A DNA stretch of 64,000 nucleotides from 13-2-20CM-66-19 sp036273735 (GTDB lineage: Bacteria; Pseudomonadota; Gammaproteobacteria; Steroidobacterales; Steroidobacteraceae), in contig DASUHA010000114.1 of assembly GCA_036273735.1 (NCBI GenBank), positions 1 to 64,000 on the forward strand, written 5' to 3'. The notes beneath the pieces are model-generated. The model was given only the letters and a program-made list of their open reading frames with translations, ran no database searches and was not told where the DNA came from. Of this stretch, positions 25,301 to 32,936 are shown piece after piece. The position numbers and the translations under genes are program-made. Every line of letters begins with the position of its first letter. Position 1 is the stretch's first letter.

Positions 25301-25505
25301 AGGCTTGAGGGGGAACGGGGGTCTGGAGAAAGGCCGCGCATTCTACTGGCGCCCCTCCGGCGGGTCAAACGGCTGCTCCACGGGTCCACGAGGCCCCGAT
25401 TCCTGCGGCTCGCCCCTTTTTCCGGTCCTTCCATGACCTTTGATCCATTCTCCGCGGCCCCTGTGTCGGATAGGATGCGTGGCCGTGCCCGAGGTCCGTT
25501 CGATA

Positions 25506-26474
25506 ATGACATTGGAAGAAATACGCGCGCTTGTCCAGCCGGACCTCGATTCCGTCGACCAGGTGATCCGCGCGCGCCTGAAGAGCGTGGTCCCGCTGGT
25601 CGACCAGATCGCCGACCACATCATCGCCGGCGGCGGCAAGCGGCTGCGCCCACTCCTCGTCGTACTGGCTGGTCGTGCCTGCGGGCATAGGCCCCATGTG
25701 CACATCGAAGCGGCTGCCTTCATCGAGTTCATCCACACCGCAACGCTCCTGCATGACGACGTGGTCGACGGCTCATCGCTGCGTCGGGGCCGTGACACTG
25801 CCAATCAGGTGTTCGGCAACCAGGCGAGCGTGCTCGTCGGGGATTTCGTCTACTCCCGTGCATTCCAGATGATGGCCTCACTCACGTCCCAGCCGGTCAT
25901 GGAGATCATGGCCGATGCGACCAACGTGATCGCCGAGGGCGAGGTCATGCAGCTCATGAATGCGCATGATCCCGACACGACCGAGCAGCGCTACCTGGAG
26001 GTCATCTACCGCAAGACCGCCAAGCTCTTCGAGGCCGGTGCCGAGGTCGCGGCCGTGCTCGCGGGGAGCCCCGAGCAGGTGCGCCGAGCGCTCGCGGCCT
26101 ATGGCCGCCACCTTGGCACGGCCTATCAGCTCGTCGACGACGTGCTCGACTACCGCTCCAATCCGGCGGAGCGCGGCAAGAACCTGGGCGATGACCTCGC
26201 CGAGGGCAAGCCGACCCTGCCGCTCATCTATGCATTGCGCAACGGCAGCGATATCCAGCGGGCCGCGATCCGGATCGCCATCGAGAAGGGCGACCTCTCC
26301 CAGCTCGAGCCCATCATCTGCGCGATCGAGTCGACCGGTGGGCTCGAGTACTCGGCGCGCCTGGCGAAGGAGTCGGCCGAGCAGGCACTGCTGTCACTGA
26401 AGCCACTGCCGGAGGGTCCCTACAAGGAAGGGCTGGTGTCGCTGGCGCGTTTTGCGGTGGAGCATACGACCTGA
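25506..26474 (+). CDS. ispB: All-trans polyprenyl (octaprenyl) diphosphate synthase
   Basis: 322 residues from the ATG at 25506; an in-frame GTG about 30 nt upstream is possible. The two aspartate-rich motifs are DDVVD (84-88) and DDVLD (211-215), and GKRLRP sits at 44-49. It builds the ubiquinone side chain from FPP and IPP. The residues before the first motif (FIHTATLLHD) are small, as in long-chain synthases. Placement divergent to rplU-rpmA supports ispB over ispA. It converges with the Sel1 protein gene. Confidence 0.93.
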   Translation: MTLEEIRALVQPDLDSVDQVIRARLKSVVPLVDQIADHIIAGGGKRLRPLLVVLAGRACGHRPHVHIEAAAFIEFIHTATLLHDDVVDGSSLRRGRDTANQVFGNQASVLVGDFVYSRAFQMMASLTSQPVMEIMADATNVIAEGEVMQLMNAHDPDTTEQRYLEVIYRKTAKLFEAGAEVAAVLAGSPEQVRRALAAYGRHLGTAYQLVDDVLDYRSNPAERGKNLGDDLAEGKPTLPLIYALRNGSDIQRAAIRIAIEKGDLSQLEPIICAIESTGGLEYSARLAKESAEQALLSLKPLPEGPYKEGLVSLARFAVEHTT

Positions 26475-26477
26475 AGC

Positions 26478-26493
26478 GCGTGCGGACGCACGC
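26478..26493. terminator. Small hairpin between convergent genes
   Basis: GCGTGC / GCACGC with a 4-nt loop, 4 nt after the ispB stop. Short and without a T-run; a weak candidate terminator shared with the convergent Sel1 gene. Confidence 0.3.
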
Positions 26494-26515
26494 ACATCGC
26501 CCGCGGGAACGTCCG

Positions 26516-27976
26516 TCAGAACTCGAGCAGACTGCCGTACCAGGGCTTACCCGACTGGTAGAGCGAGAGCCGCTGCTGCAGAGGCGCCAGGTCCCAACCT
26601 AACCTCGTGGCGCGCGAGATGGCGGACTGCTCGGCGCCCGCCGCGTGGCTGAAGTCGCCCTGCGCAGCCTCGGCGGCGGCCCGGATTTCGTAGGGTGTCG
26701 GGTCCTCATCGACGTCCTGGACCCTTTTCAACAAGTCCAGCGCCCGCGAAGGATCACGCAGAGAAGCCTCGTCAGTCGCAGCCAGAACGGCCGCGAGAAG
26801 GAGCCGCGCGTCATCGCTGCTGTTTGGAATGCGTGTGTCGTTGCCTGTCGCGGCGCCGCGCTCGAGCCACTCCTTTGCCTGAGCGACATTCGCTGCGGTC
26901 GGCGTTCCGCGCAGTAGCCGCGTGGCAAGCGTGACGTCGGCGGTGGGCTCGCCCTGCTCCGCGGCCATCTGCATCCATTTCAGCCCTTTGGCGTCATCCC
27001 TCCAGCACCCTTGACCTATGAGAAGCCGATGGCCGACCTCGTACTGCGCAACGGGCAACCCTGCCTGTGCCGCTTTGAGGAGCCAGGGAAGACCGCCTCT
27101 CTGCAAGGACGCGTCCGCATGCTTGAGTGGCAATCCGTCCAGCAGCAGGCCGTAAACCAACTGCGCGTACGGGTCGCCGGCTTGCGCGATTTCCGGGAGA
27201 TTTCGCCTGTAGCCGAGCTCGGCCGCGAAGTCGCCGATCGTATCCTGGGTGAAATTGCGAAAGGTGAAGCTGTAGGGCAGGAAGCACTGCACGGGAGCCG
27301 ATCCGGCAGGCACACGGGAGAACTGGCTGCGCAAGAGGATTGTCTTGGCCACACCTTCGAAGGCGCCCGCGGGAACCGCCTGGATGATGCGGGGAAACCT
27401 GGGCATTCCGTCCGGCATCAGCGTGAATTGGATGACGAGCGTCCCCTGCACCCGAGTTGGCACGCGATCTTCGACATCTATGTGGATCGCTGTGCGCCTG
27501 CAGTCGAGCGCCGGATCGAGTGGAGTCATGGGCCACCCCTGCGGGCGGATGGCCGACTGATCAGGCAGAAAGGTCTGCTGCCGCGCCGTGTATGCGTCAA
27601 TCACCGCGGCCGCAGCCTGCTCGCCGCCTACCGGGAGCTTCGGCCGGATCGCATCGGCAAGCGCTTTCCCGCGGGCCTCCCCGAGCGCGGCAGCCAGCGT
27701 GGCCCATGCGTAGGCATCCGTATCGTTCGCGGGGGTGCCCTGACCGGCGTGGTACATGGTCGCGACGTCGAACTGCGCCAACGGCTGCCCGAGCTGCGCG
27801 AGCGCCAGGAATTCCTGGAACGCGTGTGGGTAATCGCGCTTCTGATAGTCCTTGAAAGCGCTGACGATGTCGGCGTGTACCGGGGGCGGCGCCACGGTAA
27901 CGGCGGCGGCGAGCAGAGCCACCAAGACCCCGCCGGCGCGATTTCCAATTCTGGAAATGGACCCCTCGAGCTGCAT
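26516..27976 (-). CDS. Exported Sel1-repeat protein with an internal TonB C-terminal-like domain
   Basis: 486 residues. A signal peptide covers about residues 1-36 (GGVLVALLAAAVTVAPPPVHA). One Sel1/TPR-like repeat follows (FDVATMYHAGQGTPANDTDAYAWATLAA), then a TonB-C-like beta domain at about residues 165-240 (GTLVIQFTLMPDGMPRFPRIIQAVPAGAFEGVAKTILLRSQF), then further Sel1 repeats (PVAQYEVGHRLLIGQGCWRDDAKGLKWMQMAAEQGEP). This resembles periplasmic envelope scaffolds. No partner genes adjoin; ispB converges with it. Role unknown. Confidence 0.75.
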   Translation of the reverse strand: MQLEGSISRIGNRAGGVLVALLAAAVTVAPPPVHADIVSAFKDYQKRDYPHAFQEFLALAQLGQPLAQFDVATMYHAGQGTPANDTDAYAWATLAAALGEARGKALADAIRPKLPVGGEQAAAAVIDAYTARQQTFLPDQSAIRPQGWPMTPLDPALDCRRTAIHIDVEDRVPTRVQGTLVIQFTLMPDGMPRFPRIIQAVPAGAFEGVAKTILLRSQFSRVPAGSAPVQCFLPYSFTFRNFTQDTIGDFAAELGYRRNLPEIAQAGDPYAQLVYGLLLDGLPLKHADASLQRGGLPWLLKAAQAGLPVAQYEVGHRLLIGQGCWRDDAKGLKWMQMAAEQGEPTADVTLATRLLRGTPTAANVAQAKEWLERGAATGNDTRIPNSSDDARLLLAAVLAATDEASLRDPSRALDLLKRVQDVDEDPTPYEIRAAAEAAQGDFSHAAGAEQSAISRATRLGWDLAPLQQRLSLYQSGKPWYGSLLEF

Positions 27977-28060
27977 CGTGCGCCCCTATATTCTTTGTGT
28001 CCGGGAGAATAGCTCAACTCCACCGCGGACCGTAACCGGTAGCAGGGCGGCGATCCGGCA

Positions 28061-28089
28061 TTGAAGGCCCTCGACCGCTTCAGTACACT
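28061..28089 (+). promoter_or_regulatory. Promoter of tRNA-Pro
   Basis: TTGAAG (28061-28066), a 17-bp spacer, then TACACT (28084-28089), a good sigma-70 promoter. The GC-rich bases after the -10 box fit a stringently controlled stable-RNA promoter. The tRNA starts about 59 nt after the -10. Confidence 0.65.
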
Positions 28090-28147
28090 GCGCCGCCCGC
28101 CCTCCCTGCCGCCTCGTGCTTCCCAGGGTCCGCGGCTCTCGCCATCT

Positions 28148-28272
<125 letters not shown>

Positions 28273-28279
28273 GCGCCGT

Positions 28280-29764
28280 CTACGGAAACACCAGCTTGTA
28301 GTTGCGCAGATCTTCCTGAAATGCGTTGCAGCGAGCCAAGTCATCGCGCAGAGCAGATCTTGTCCGCGAGTAATCGAAAGCCGCCGACCATCTCTGTATG
28401 CGGCTCATGGACGCCAACATAGGTTGCGCCTCTCGGTGATGGCTCAGTGCCTTCAGCGGCAACAGATAATCCTCCCGGTATACAGTTGGAATAATGATGC
28501 GACTGAGTTTCTCCGCGCTAAGTACACAATTCATAGCGAGGCGGGCCGTGCGGCCATTGCCATCGATGAAAGGATGGACCTCTGTGACCACGAACATGGT
28601 CATGATTGCGCGTGCCAATGGATGGGCCAGAGCTTCTATACGTGAAAACCCTTCCCGCAGAGTGCCCGGCACTAGCTCTGGCATCACGAAGAAAGTGCTG
28701 CCCGCCTGATTCGGCTTATCCTTCCATTCGCCGGGCTTCTTGTCAGTGCGTTTCTGCATGACCAGCGCGTGGACACTGCGCAGCCAAACAAGGAAATCGT
28801 CCGCTGTCCGTGGCGGCTGATCACGACAGGGAGCCAGCGCCGCGGCATTGAACGTTCCGAGTACGTCATGCGAGTCCTCGCTGCGGTTTTCAACGATCTG
28901 TCCATGGAAGACGATGTTCTCCGCCTCTTCCACCGTAAAAGTGGTGCCCTCAATGTAGTTGGAGAAATACGCCTCAAAGAATGCGAAATTCTCGCGTGCA
29001 ACGCCAGACGGCGCAGGATCGGTAACCTCCACCAACGAGCTGCGGTTGAGCTCGGCGAATAGCGCTTCCAAGATCTCGAGACGTTGGGGATCGTATGGCC
29101 GCCCAGCGGCTCGTGCCAGCGCTTGGCGTGCCGTCAGATGCTTAGCTGCGTGGCTGCCGAGTAGCGCGCCAATGAGAGTGTCCAGTCGTTTGAACTGGGC
29201 CTGGTAGCCCAGTGCTTGTGCGACCTCGCGCGCTTGATCCCGAAGCTGGTTTAAGCAGCGGTCACCGCCTACCATCAACACACGATCCAGCGACGCTTCG
29301 AGCGCTTCTTGCGGCAATACGCGAGCAGACCAACCTCGCCCCCGAGTCAGGTTTTCCAGGTAGCGGCGTGGATCGCTGGAGACGAAAAGAGCGCCATATG
29401 GCGTGTCATTGGCAGGGAGATCACGCCGTGGTCCAGGGCCTGGAAGGACGTGAATCGTGAGACCTGGCAGTTTCAGCGTGCGCCGGGTTTTGCCACGGGT
29501 GATCGAAAGCGCACCCTCGTGCGGCTTGCCGTCGAACGCTGAGCGGTGAGAGACGATGCCGCCCGGGAGGAGATAGCCTACGATCGGCTGCCAATGGCGA
29601 AGTACGATCGATTCCGGAGGGGTATCCAGGTTCGACGAATAGACGCCGGCATACAAACGGCGCAGGCGACCGTCCGCCGCAAGGCGGCGTATGCGGCGCG
29701 CGGTAGCGGAGTCACCTTCATCGACGATGACTAGCTCGGGTAGCGTGTCCGAATTCGGGGGCAC
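28280..29764 (-). CDS. Fic-domain AMPylase-like protein fused to an AbiEi-like winged helix
   Basis: 494 residues starting at GTG. Residues about 8-130 resemble the AbiEi antitoxin N-terminus: ARRIRRLAADGRLRRLYAGVY is the winged helix, followed by GGIVSHRSAFDG and GLTIHVLPGPGP. The Fic core has H397-PFIDGNGRTAR-408, complete with catalytic histidine. The inhibitory helix motif (S/T)xxxE(G/N) is present as S268-NYI-E272-G273, so activity is self-restrained. Fic enzymes usually transfer AMP to hydroxyl groups of proteins. The fusion lets one protein sense DNA and modify targets. Three TTCGGAC boxes surround its promoter. It lies directly downstream of tRNA-Pro. Confidence 0.88.
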   Translation of the reverse strand: MPPNSDTLPELVIVDEGDSATARRIRRLAADGRLRRLYAGVYSSNLDTPPESIVLRHWQPIVGYLLPGGIVSHRSAFDGKPHEGALSITRGKTRRTLKLPGLTIHVLPGPGPRRDLPANDTPYGALFVSSDPRRYLENLTRGRGWSARVLPQEALEASLDRVLMVGGDRCLNQLRDQAREVAQALGYQAQFKRLDTLIGALLGSHAAKHLTARQALARAAGRPYDPQRLEILEALFAELNRSSLVEVTDPAPSGVARENFAFFEAYFSNYIEGTTFTVEEAENIVFHGQIVENRSEDSHDVLGTFNAAALAPCRDQPPRTADDFLVWLRSVHALVMQKRTDKKPGEWKDKPNQAGSTFFVMPELVPGTLREGFSRIEALAHPLARAIMTMFVVTEVHPFIDGNGRTARLAMNCVLSAEKLSRIIIPTVYREDYLLPLKALSHHREAQPMLASMSRIQRWSAAFDYSRTRSALRDDLARCNAFQEDLRNYKLVFP

Positions 29765-29826
29765 GGCAGTTCCAAATTGCCTTGAAAAGTCCGAATTATA
29801 CGCTATTCTGCTCTTTCTTGTCCGAA
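29747..29826 (-). promoter_or_regulatory. Promoter and three phased TTCGGAC boxes of the Fic gene
   Basis: On the minus strand a -10 TATAAT lies at 29800-29795 with a GGACAA -35 at 29823-29818 (17-bp spacer). TTCGGAC occurs three times: 29826-29820 (over the -35), 29795-29789 (next to the -10) and 29753-29747 (codons 4-6). Spacings are 31 and 42 bp, about three and four helical turns, so the boxes face the same side. The winged helix of the encoded protein is the obvious candidate binder. Confidence 0.55.
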
Positions 29827-29905
29827 ACCTAGTGATCTAAATGTCAGAGCCTGCCGGATCGTAGGCATTGAACGCCAGCTGCGCAGTACTGGAAACCGCA
29901 AATGC

Positions 29906-29930
29906 GAAACCCCGCCAGGAGCGGGGTTTC
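29906..29930. terminator. Hairpin with A/T ends, likely displaced tRNA terminator
   Basis: Perfect 10-bp stem GAAACCCCGC / GCGGGGTTTC with loop CAGGA. This form is typical of intrinsic terminators, working on either strand. The sequence from the 3' arm onward (GCGGGGTTTCGTCAG...) recurs at 41544. It may be the original terminator of tRNA-Pro, now 1.7 kb away. Confidence 0.55.
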
Positions 29931-30063
29931 GTCAGCCGGGTTCACTTACCTGCCACCGGGGCGGACCTCCTAATGCGAGGCGGGCGTGCGCCAAGCCGGC
30001 TTTTGTGCACCGGCGCAGCTTAGCACCCCATTCGGCGCAAGACGATAACCCGGACCAACCCGT

Positions 30064-30123
30064 TACCTCACGCGAACCCGCAGCGGTATCCCAGGAACAG
30101 CGCAAATCGCCTCACCCCGACCA
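30064..30123 (+). repeat. tRNA-Pro 3'-end-like repeat, copy B
   Basis: Ends with CAAATCGCC-TCACCCCGACCA (30103-30123), 18 of 21 bases identical to the tRNA-Pro 3' end. The preceding 39 bases (TTACCTCACGCG-ACCCGCAG..., CCAGGAACAGCG) are shared with copies C and D but not with the tRNA. The following GTCCAGGGAAGGC matches the tRNA flank. Confidence 0.7.
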
Positions 30124-30154
30124 GTCCAGGGAAGGCCGCCGACTTCCAGCGATT

Positions 30155-30193
30155 TCCTATGCAGGAACGGGCCAAATCGCCTCGCCGGCACCA
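30155..30193 (+). repeat. tRNA-Pro 3'-end-like repeat, degenerate copy B2
   Basis: TATGCAGGAACGGGC-CAAATCGCCTCGCC-GGCACCA, a weaker copy just 70 bp after copy B. It keeps CAGGAAC, CAAATCGCCTC and the terminal ACCA but differs in the acceptor-like CACCCCG. Probably an older, decayed insertion boundary or a tandem duplication. Confidence 0.5.
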
Positions 30194-30241
30194 CCTCACC
30201 GAAGCCGGCATCTCACCCGTTTGAAGCCCGCTCGCCGCTAC

Positions 30242-30829
30242 TCAGCTGAAGACTTCAAACCCCAGGGGCCTGATTGACCCGCCGGCATTGCACGTGGACG
30301 CCGGGCATGAGGTCAGCGCGATAATGAGATCCATCTCCGCGCGCACCGTGATCGCAGCACCAGCGCGGGTTCGCGGTGCCAGCAGCGACAAACGACCGTC
30401 CGCCGCGACATCGGCATTCATGAAGAAGTTCAGCGAACTCGGCAGCGGCTCGGGCTCAATGCCCAGCTCGCGAAACGCACAGCAGAGATTGTCATAGCAG
30501 TTAGCGTGATATTCAGTCGCGCCATACTGGAGACGGTACATCTCCATGCTGCATGGCGCATACAGGAGATCATGCTTGCCGACATCATCTGCAACAATGG
30601 TCAGCATGGGCTCGCTGCGATCGGACCAAAGCACATCACCGGTTGAAACGTAAATCTTTCCGCAGTAATCGAACGTGCGGCCGCTCGACAAGCGGTGCTC
30701 CCCGTCGGCGGAAAAAGCAACGAGGTCGCCTGTTTGCCCGCCGTCGATGTCAATGATGCGCAACTGCTCACCACGCCTGAGCCGCAGCCCCATCCCACCG
30801 CCGGCTGCTACAAGATGCATCTCAGCCAT
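30242..30829 (-). CDS. DUF1989 (urea carboxylase-associated type) protein
   Basis: 195 residues, soluble. DUF1989 hallmarks are visible: RRGEQLRIIDIDGGQTGDLVAFSADG, ERLSSGRTFD-like segment (HRLSSGRTFDYCGKIYVSTGDVLWS), then DLLYAPCSMEMYR and the cysteine/histidine-rich YHANCYDNLCCAF, with a C-terminal DLIIALTSCPAS. The family accompanies urea amidolyase and guanidine-related genes, but no such genes are nearby. It stands alone between two tRNA-like repeats, consistent with carriage as a small cargo. Confidence 0.85.
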   Translation of the reverse strand: MAEMHLVAAGGGMGLRLRRGEQLRIIDIDGGQTGDLVAFSADGEHRLSSGRTFDYCGKIYVSTGDVLWSDRSEPMLTIVADDVGKHDLLYAPCSMEMYRLQYGATEYHANCYDNLCCAFRELGIEPEPLPSSLNFFMNADVAADGRLSLLAPRTRAGAAITVRAEMDLIIALTSCPASTCNAGGSIRPLGFEVFS

Positions 30830-30932
30830 TGCTCCGTCCCTCGCAACTGAAGCTATGGACAGAATAGCAGACGGACTTTTTTACGTCGTGGATCGGCCCG
30901 GCACGGACTACCCATGAGGCGACTGCGTTGCG

Positions 30933-30992
30933 CACTTCACCCGTACCCGCACGAGCATCGCAGGAACAGCGCAAATCGCCTCACCCCGACCA
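30933..30992 (+). repeat. tRNA-Pro 3'-end-like repeat, copy C
   Basis: 30972-30992 is identical to the 21-nt end of copy B. The preceding part (CACTTCACCCGTACCCGCAC, GCATCGCAGGAACAGCG) aligns with copies B and D. Sequence after it is unrelated to the tRNA flank and unusually T-rich, which marks a junction. Confidence 0.7.
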
Positions 30993-31001
30993 TGATTTTG
31001 T

Positions 31002-31071
31002 TGACGTTTTTTTTTTGCAAACGTCATTGGTTCCAAGTCCAAAATAACAATTGGTTCCAGTTTTGGTTCCA
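31002..31071 (+). promoter_or_regulatory. Inverted repeat plus three TTGGTTCCA direct repeats
   Basis: TGACGTTT (31002-31009) and AAACGTCA (31019-31026) form an inverted repeat around a T-run, followed by TTGGTTCCA at 31027-31035, 31051-31059 and 31063-31071. They lie between the copy C junction and the ParB-like gene. They could be operator sites of that gene or arm-type sites for a recombinase acting at copy C. Confidence 0.5.
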
Positions 31072-31097
31072 CTTTTTGCGGGTGGTCGGGGATAGCC

Positions 31098-31569
31098 ATG
31101 CGTAGAAGCGCGGGAATGGGTCCTAGATCAAAACCAACGAAGAAGCCCCGCCGCCTTCGGCGCGATCCGCAGTTTCAAGCCTGCGCAACCGGGCCGGGCG
31201 ACGAGCTCTACCCCAACGGCATCTTCGAGTTCAACATTTCGCGCCTCATGGCGTTCATCTCTGCCCACCCGGAACGCTTCCCGACCGAGATCGTCGAGCT
31301 GTCGGAGTTCCCGGATTACCGGAGCAGCGGGCGGCTCGATGACGCAGCTGTTCAGGTGGCCGACCTGGCTCGACCGGTCCTCCTGGGCTGAGATCGCACC
31401 GGCGCGCTTCAGCCTGATCGATGGACATCATCGGGTGGCGAAGGCGAGACGAATGCTGTCGAGCACGATTGCAGCGTATCGGGTGCGATGCCCGGACCAT
31501 GTCAGCTTCCTCACGTCCGCGCACACCTATGAAGAATACGTGGACTACTGGAACTCAAAACTTCCTTGA
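31098..31569 (+). pseudogene. ParB/sulfiredoxin-like nuclease-fold protein, single-base frameshift
   Basis: Two frames join into one protein of about 155 residues. The first gives DELYPNGIFEFNISRLMAFISAHPERFPTEIVELSEFPDY and ends LARPVLLG at a TGA (31389-31391). The second continues AEIAPARFSLIDGHHRVAKARR ... YEEYVDYWNSKL. Removing one G from the GGG at 31385-31387 gives PVLLAEIAPARF, a smooth ParB-like fold with its IDGHHR motif. This is a decayed gene, a sequencing slip, or, less likely, programmed frameshifting. Family role unknown; often in genomic islands. Confidence 0.75.
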
Positions 31570-31805
31570 CGAGACCATTTCTGAGATCGCCTCTCGCAGC
31601 CGAGTTCATTCCAGCGTCAGCGGTGCACATCGCATTGGGGAGGTTCCACTCGGGGCCTCAGGCATCGCGAGTTTGACTGTTCGGCAGGCGGGGCTTGCCT
31701 CCTGCGTGCCGGTGATCGCGCTGGCTGACGAGCAGCGCCGCGCGGCGCCCGTGTCAGTCAAGAAGCCTGGTTAGCCGTTAGCGGCTCGGCCTGACAATCT
31801 CGTAG

Positions 31806-32240
31806 CTACCACCGCTTTTCTCGACCTCCGGCGCCTTCGCCGGATTCCGGCTCGTGGGGCGGCAAGGTTCGTACGAGATCGATTAAAGATCGTGACGTCT
31901 CATGAACCGCTGAAACACCAGCTTTGAGCTCGTGGGTACTCGCCTTCAAAGACAACAGCTGACGGTCAGTTGCATTGCTCTGTGCCCAGAAATTCGCGCC
32001 AAACATCCAGCCGAACAGAATTACGAGGCCCCAAAAGGCGAAAGCATGAAACTGAATGTGTCCCGCCCCCCAGAAAAAAGGGAATGCCTCTTTGATCTGA
32101 TCAGCGTACAGCGCGCCCAACAGCCCGGCGATGGCTCCGGCGATCGCCGTAGCTCCAGAAAACCAAGGTCTCACCGCATGCTTTTCTACATGCTTACGGA
32201 TGAGGTAGCGTATTCCCTGTTCTTGATTGCGGTTGTTCAT
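31806..32240 (-). CDS. Two-span membrane protein, unknown
   Basis: 144 residues with GAGGAG just before the ATG. Two membrane spans (ATAIAGAIAGLLGALYA, about 30-47, and FAFWGLVILFGWMFGANFW, about 67-86) are followed by a roughly 55-residue helical tail (RQLLSLKASTHELKAGVSAVHETSRSLIDLVRTL) that could form a coiled coil in the cytoplasm. No family recognised. It lies among decayed genes inside the repeat-bounded region. Confidence 0.55.
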   Translation of the reverse strand: MNNRNQEQGIRYLIRKHVEKHAVRPWFSGATAIAGAIAGLLGALYADQIKEAFPFFWGAGHIQFHAFAFWGLVILFGWMFGANFWAQSNATDRQLLSLKASTHELKAGVSAVHETSRSLIDLVRTLPPHEPESGEGAGGREKRW

Positions 32241-32515
32241 CGACTCCTCGGCACGCTACAGCCTGGCTCTTCCTGAGTAGAACCGATGCCAGTTGGAATC
32301 CCTGATTCCATCAGAACTCCCCCCGACCCATTATTTCCAGGTTGGAAGCTTCCCGCGTCTAAAGATGCAAGTCAACTCGGAGAACAAGGTGCCACTGCGT
32401 GACGTCAATAAAACACGTCGCTAATGACGCCTCATTCACTACGCGGAAAAGCGTCCACCGCCGGGCAACGCAACAGCGCGTGGCCGGCGTCAACAGCTCC
32501 ATTCGGCCGAAAGTT

Positions 32516-32704
32516 CTAATTGTCGCTGGCCCGTGAGTAGCCTCGTTCCGAGGAGACATCGACCAATTTCGCAGGCGGTGCCTGCGGAATTTGCCAGCCG
32601 AGATAGAAGGCTCGCATCTGCTCGAGGTTCCCCAAGAATATCTGGTTCAATTTGCTCGCAACACACAGGATTGCAGAAGTGTATAGCAATTCCCTTCCGT
32701 TCAA
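32516..32704 (-). pseudogene. DUF1016 (YhcG-type) nuclease fragment
   Basis: A short frame contains LNQIFLGNLEQMRAFYLGWQIPQAPPAK, which closely matches the N-terminal DUF1016 pattern (NLEQMRxFYLxW.I.QTPSA). The PD-(D/E)xK nuclease domain that should follow is absent. Upstream sequence in another frame does not rebuild the start. The surrounding 32.24-32.94 kb contains no intact gene, so this is a remnant of an island-borne nuclease gene. Confidence 0.6.
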
Positions 32705-32936
32705 GAGTCAGAGCCATGGTGTGGGGGGAACATCGTGGAGCGTGCCGGCTACATCCTCGCGTAAAGCGCGTCACGCGTAAAACGCGGTGCATACCGTACG
32801 CGAGAGCGGGACGTCTTGCAGGATGGGCTGAAGCCGCCGCGCGCGCTGGACGTGGCGCGCGCGTATGAAATGGCGTCTTGCGGGCCGCCCGACACCCTTT
32901 ATGAATGTCAGCTTTGCGTCGTCACAGCTGGTTTAC

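Noticed and set aside
31570..31805. Small plus-strand frame after the ParB-like gene
   Set aside because: About 60 codons of unremarkable sequence without a start signal; could be another remnant but nothing supports a name.
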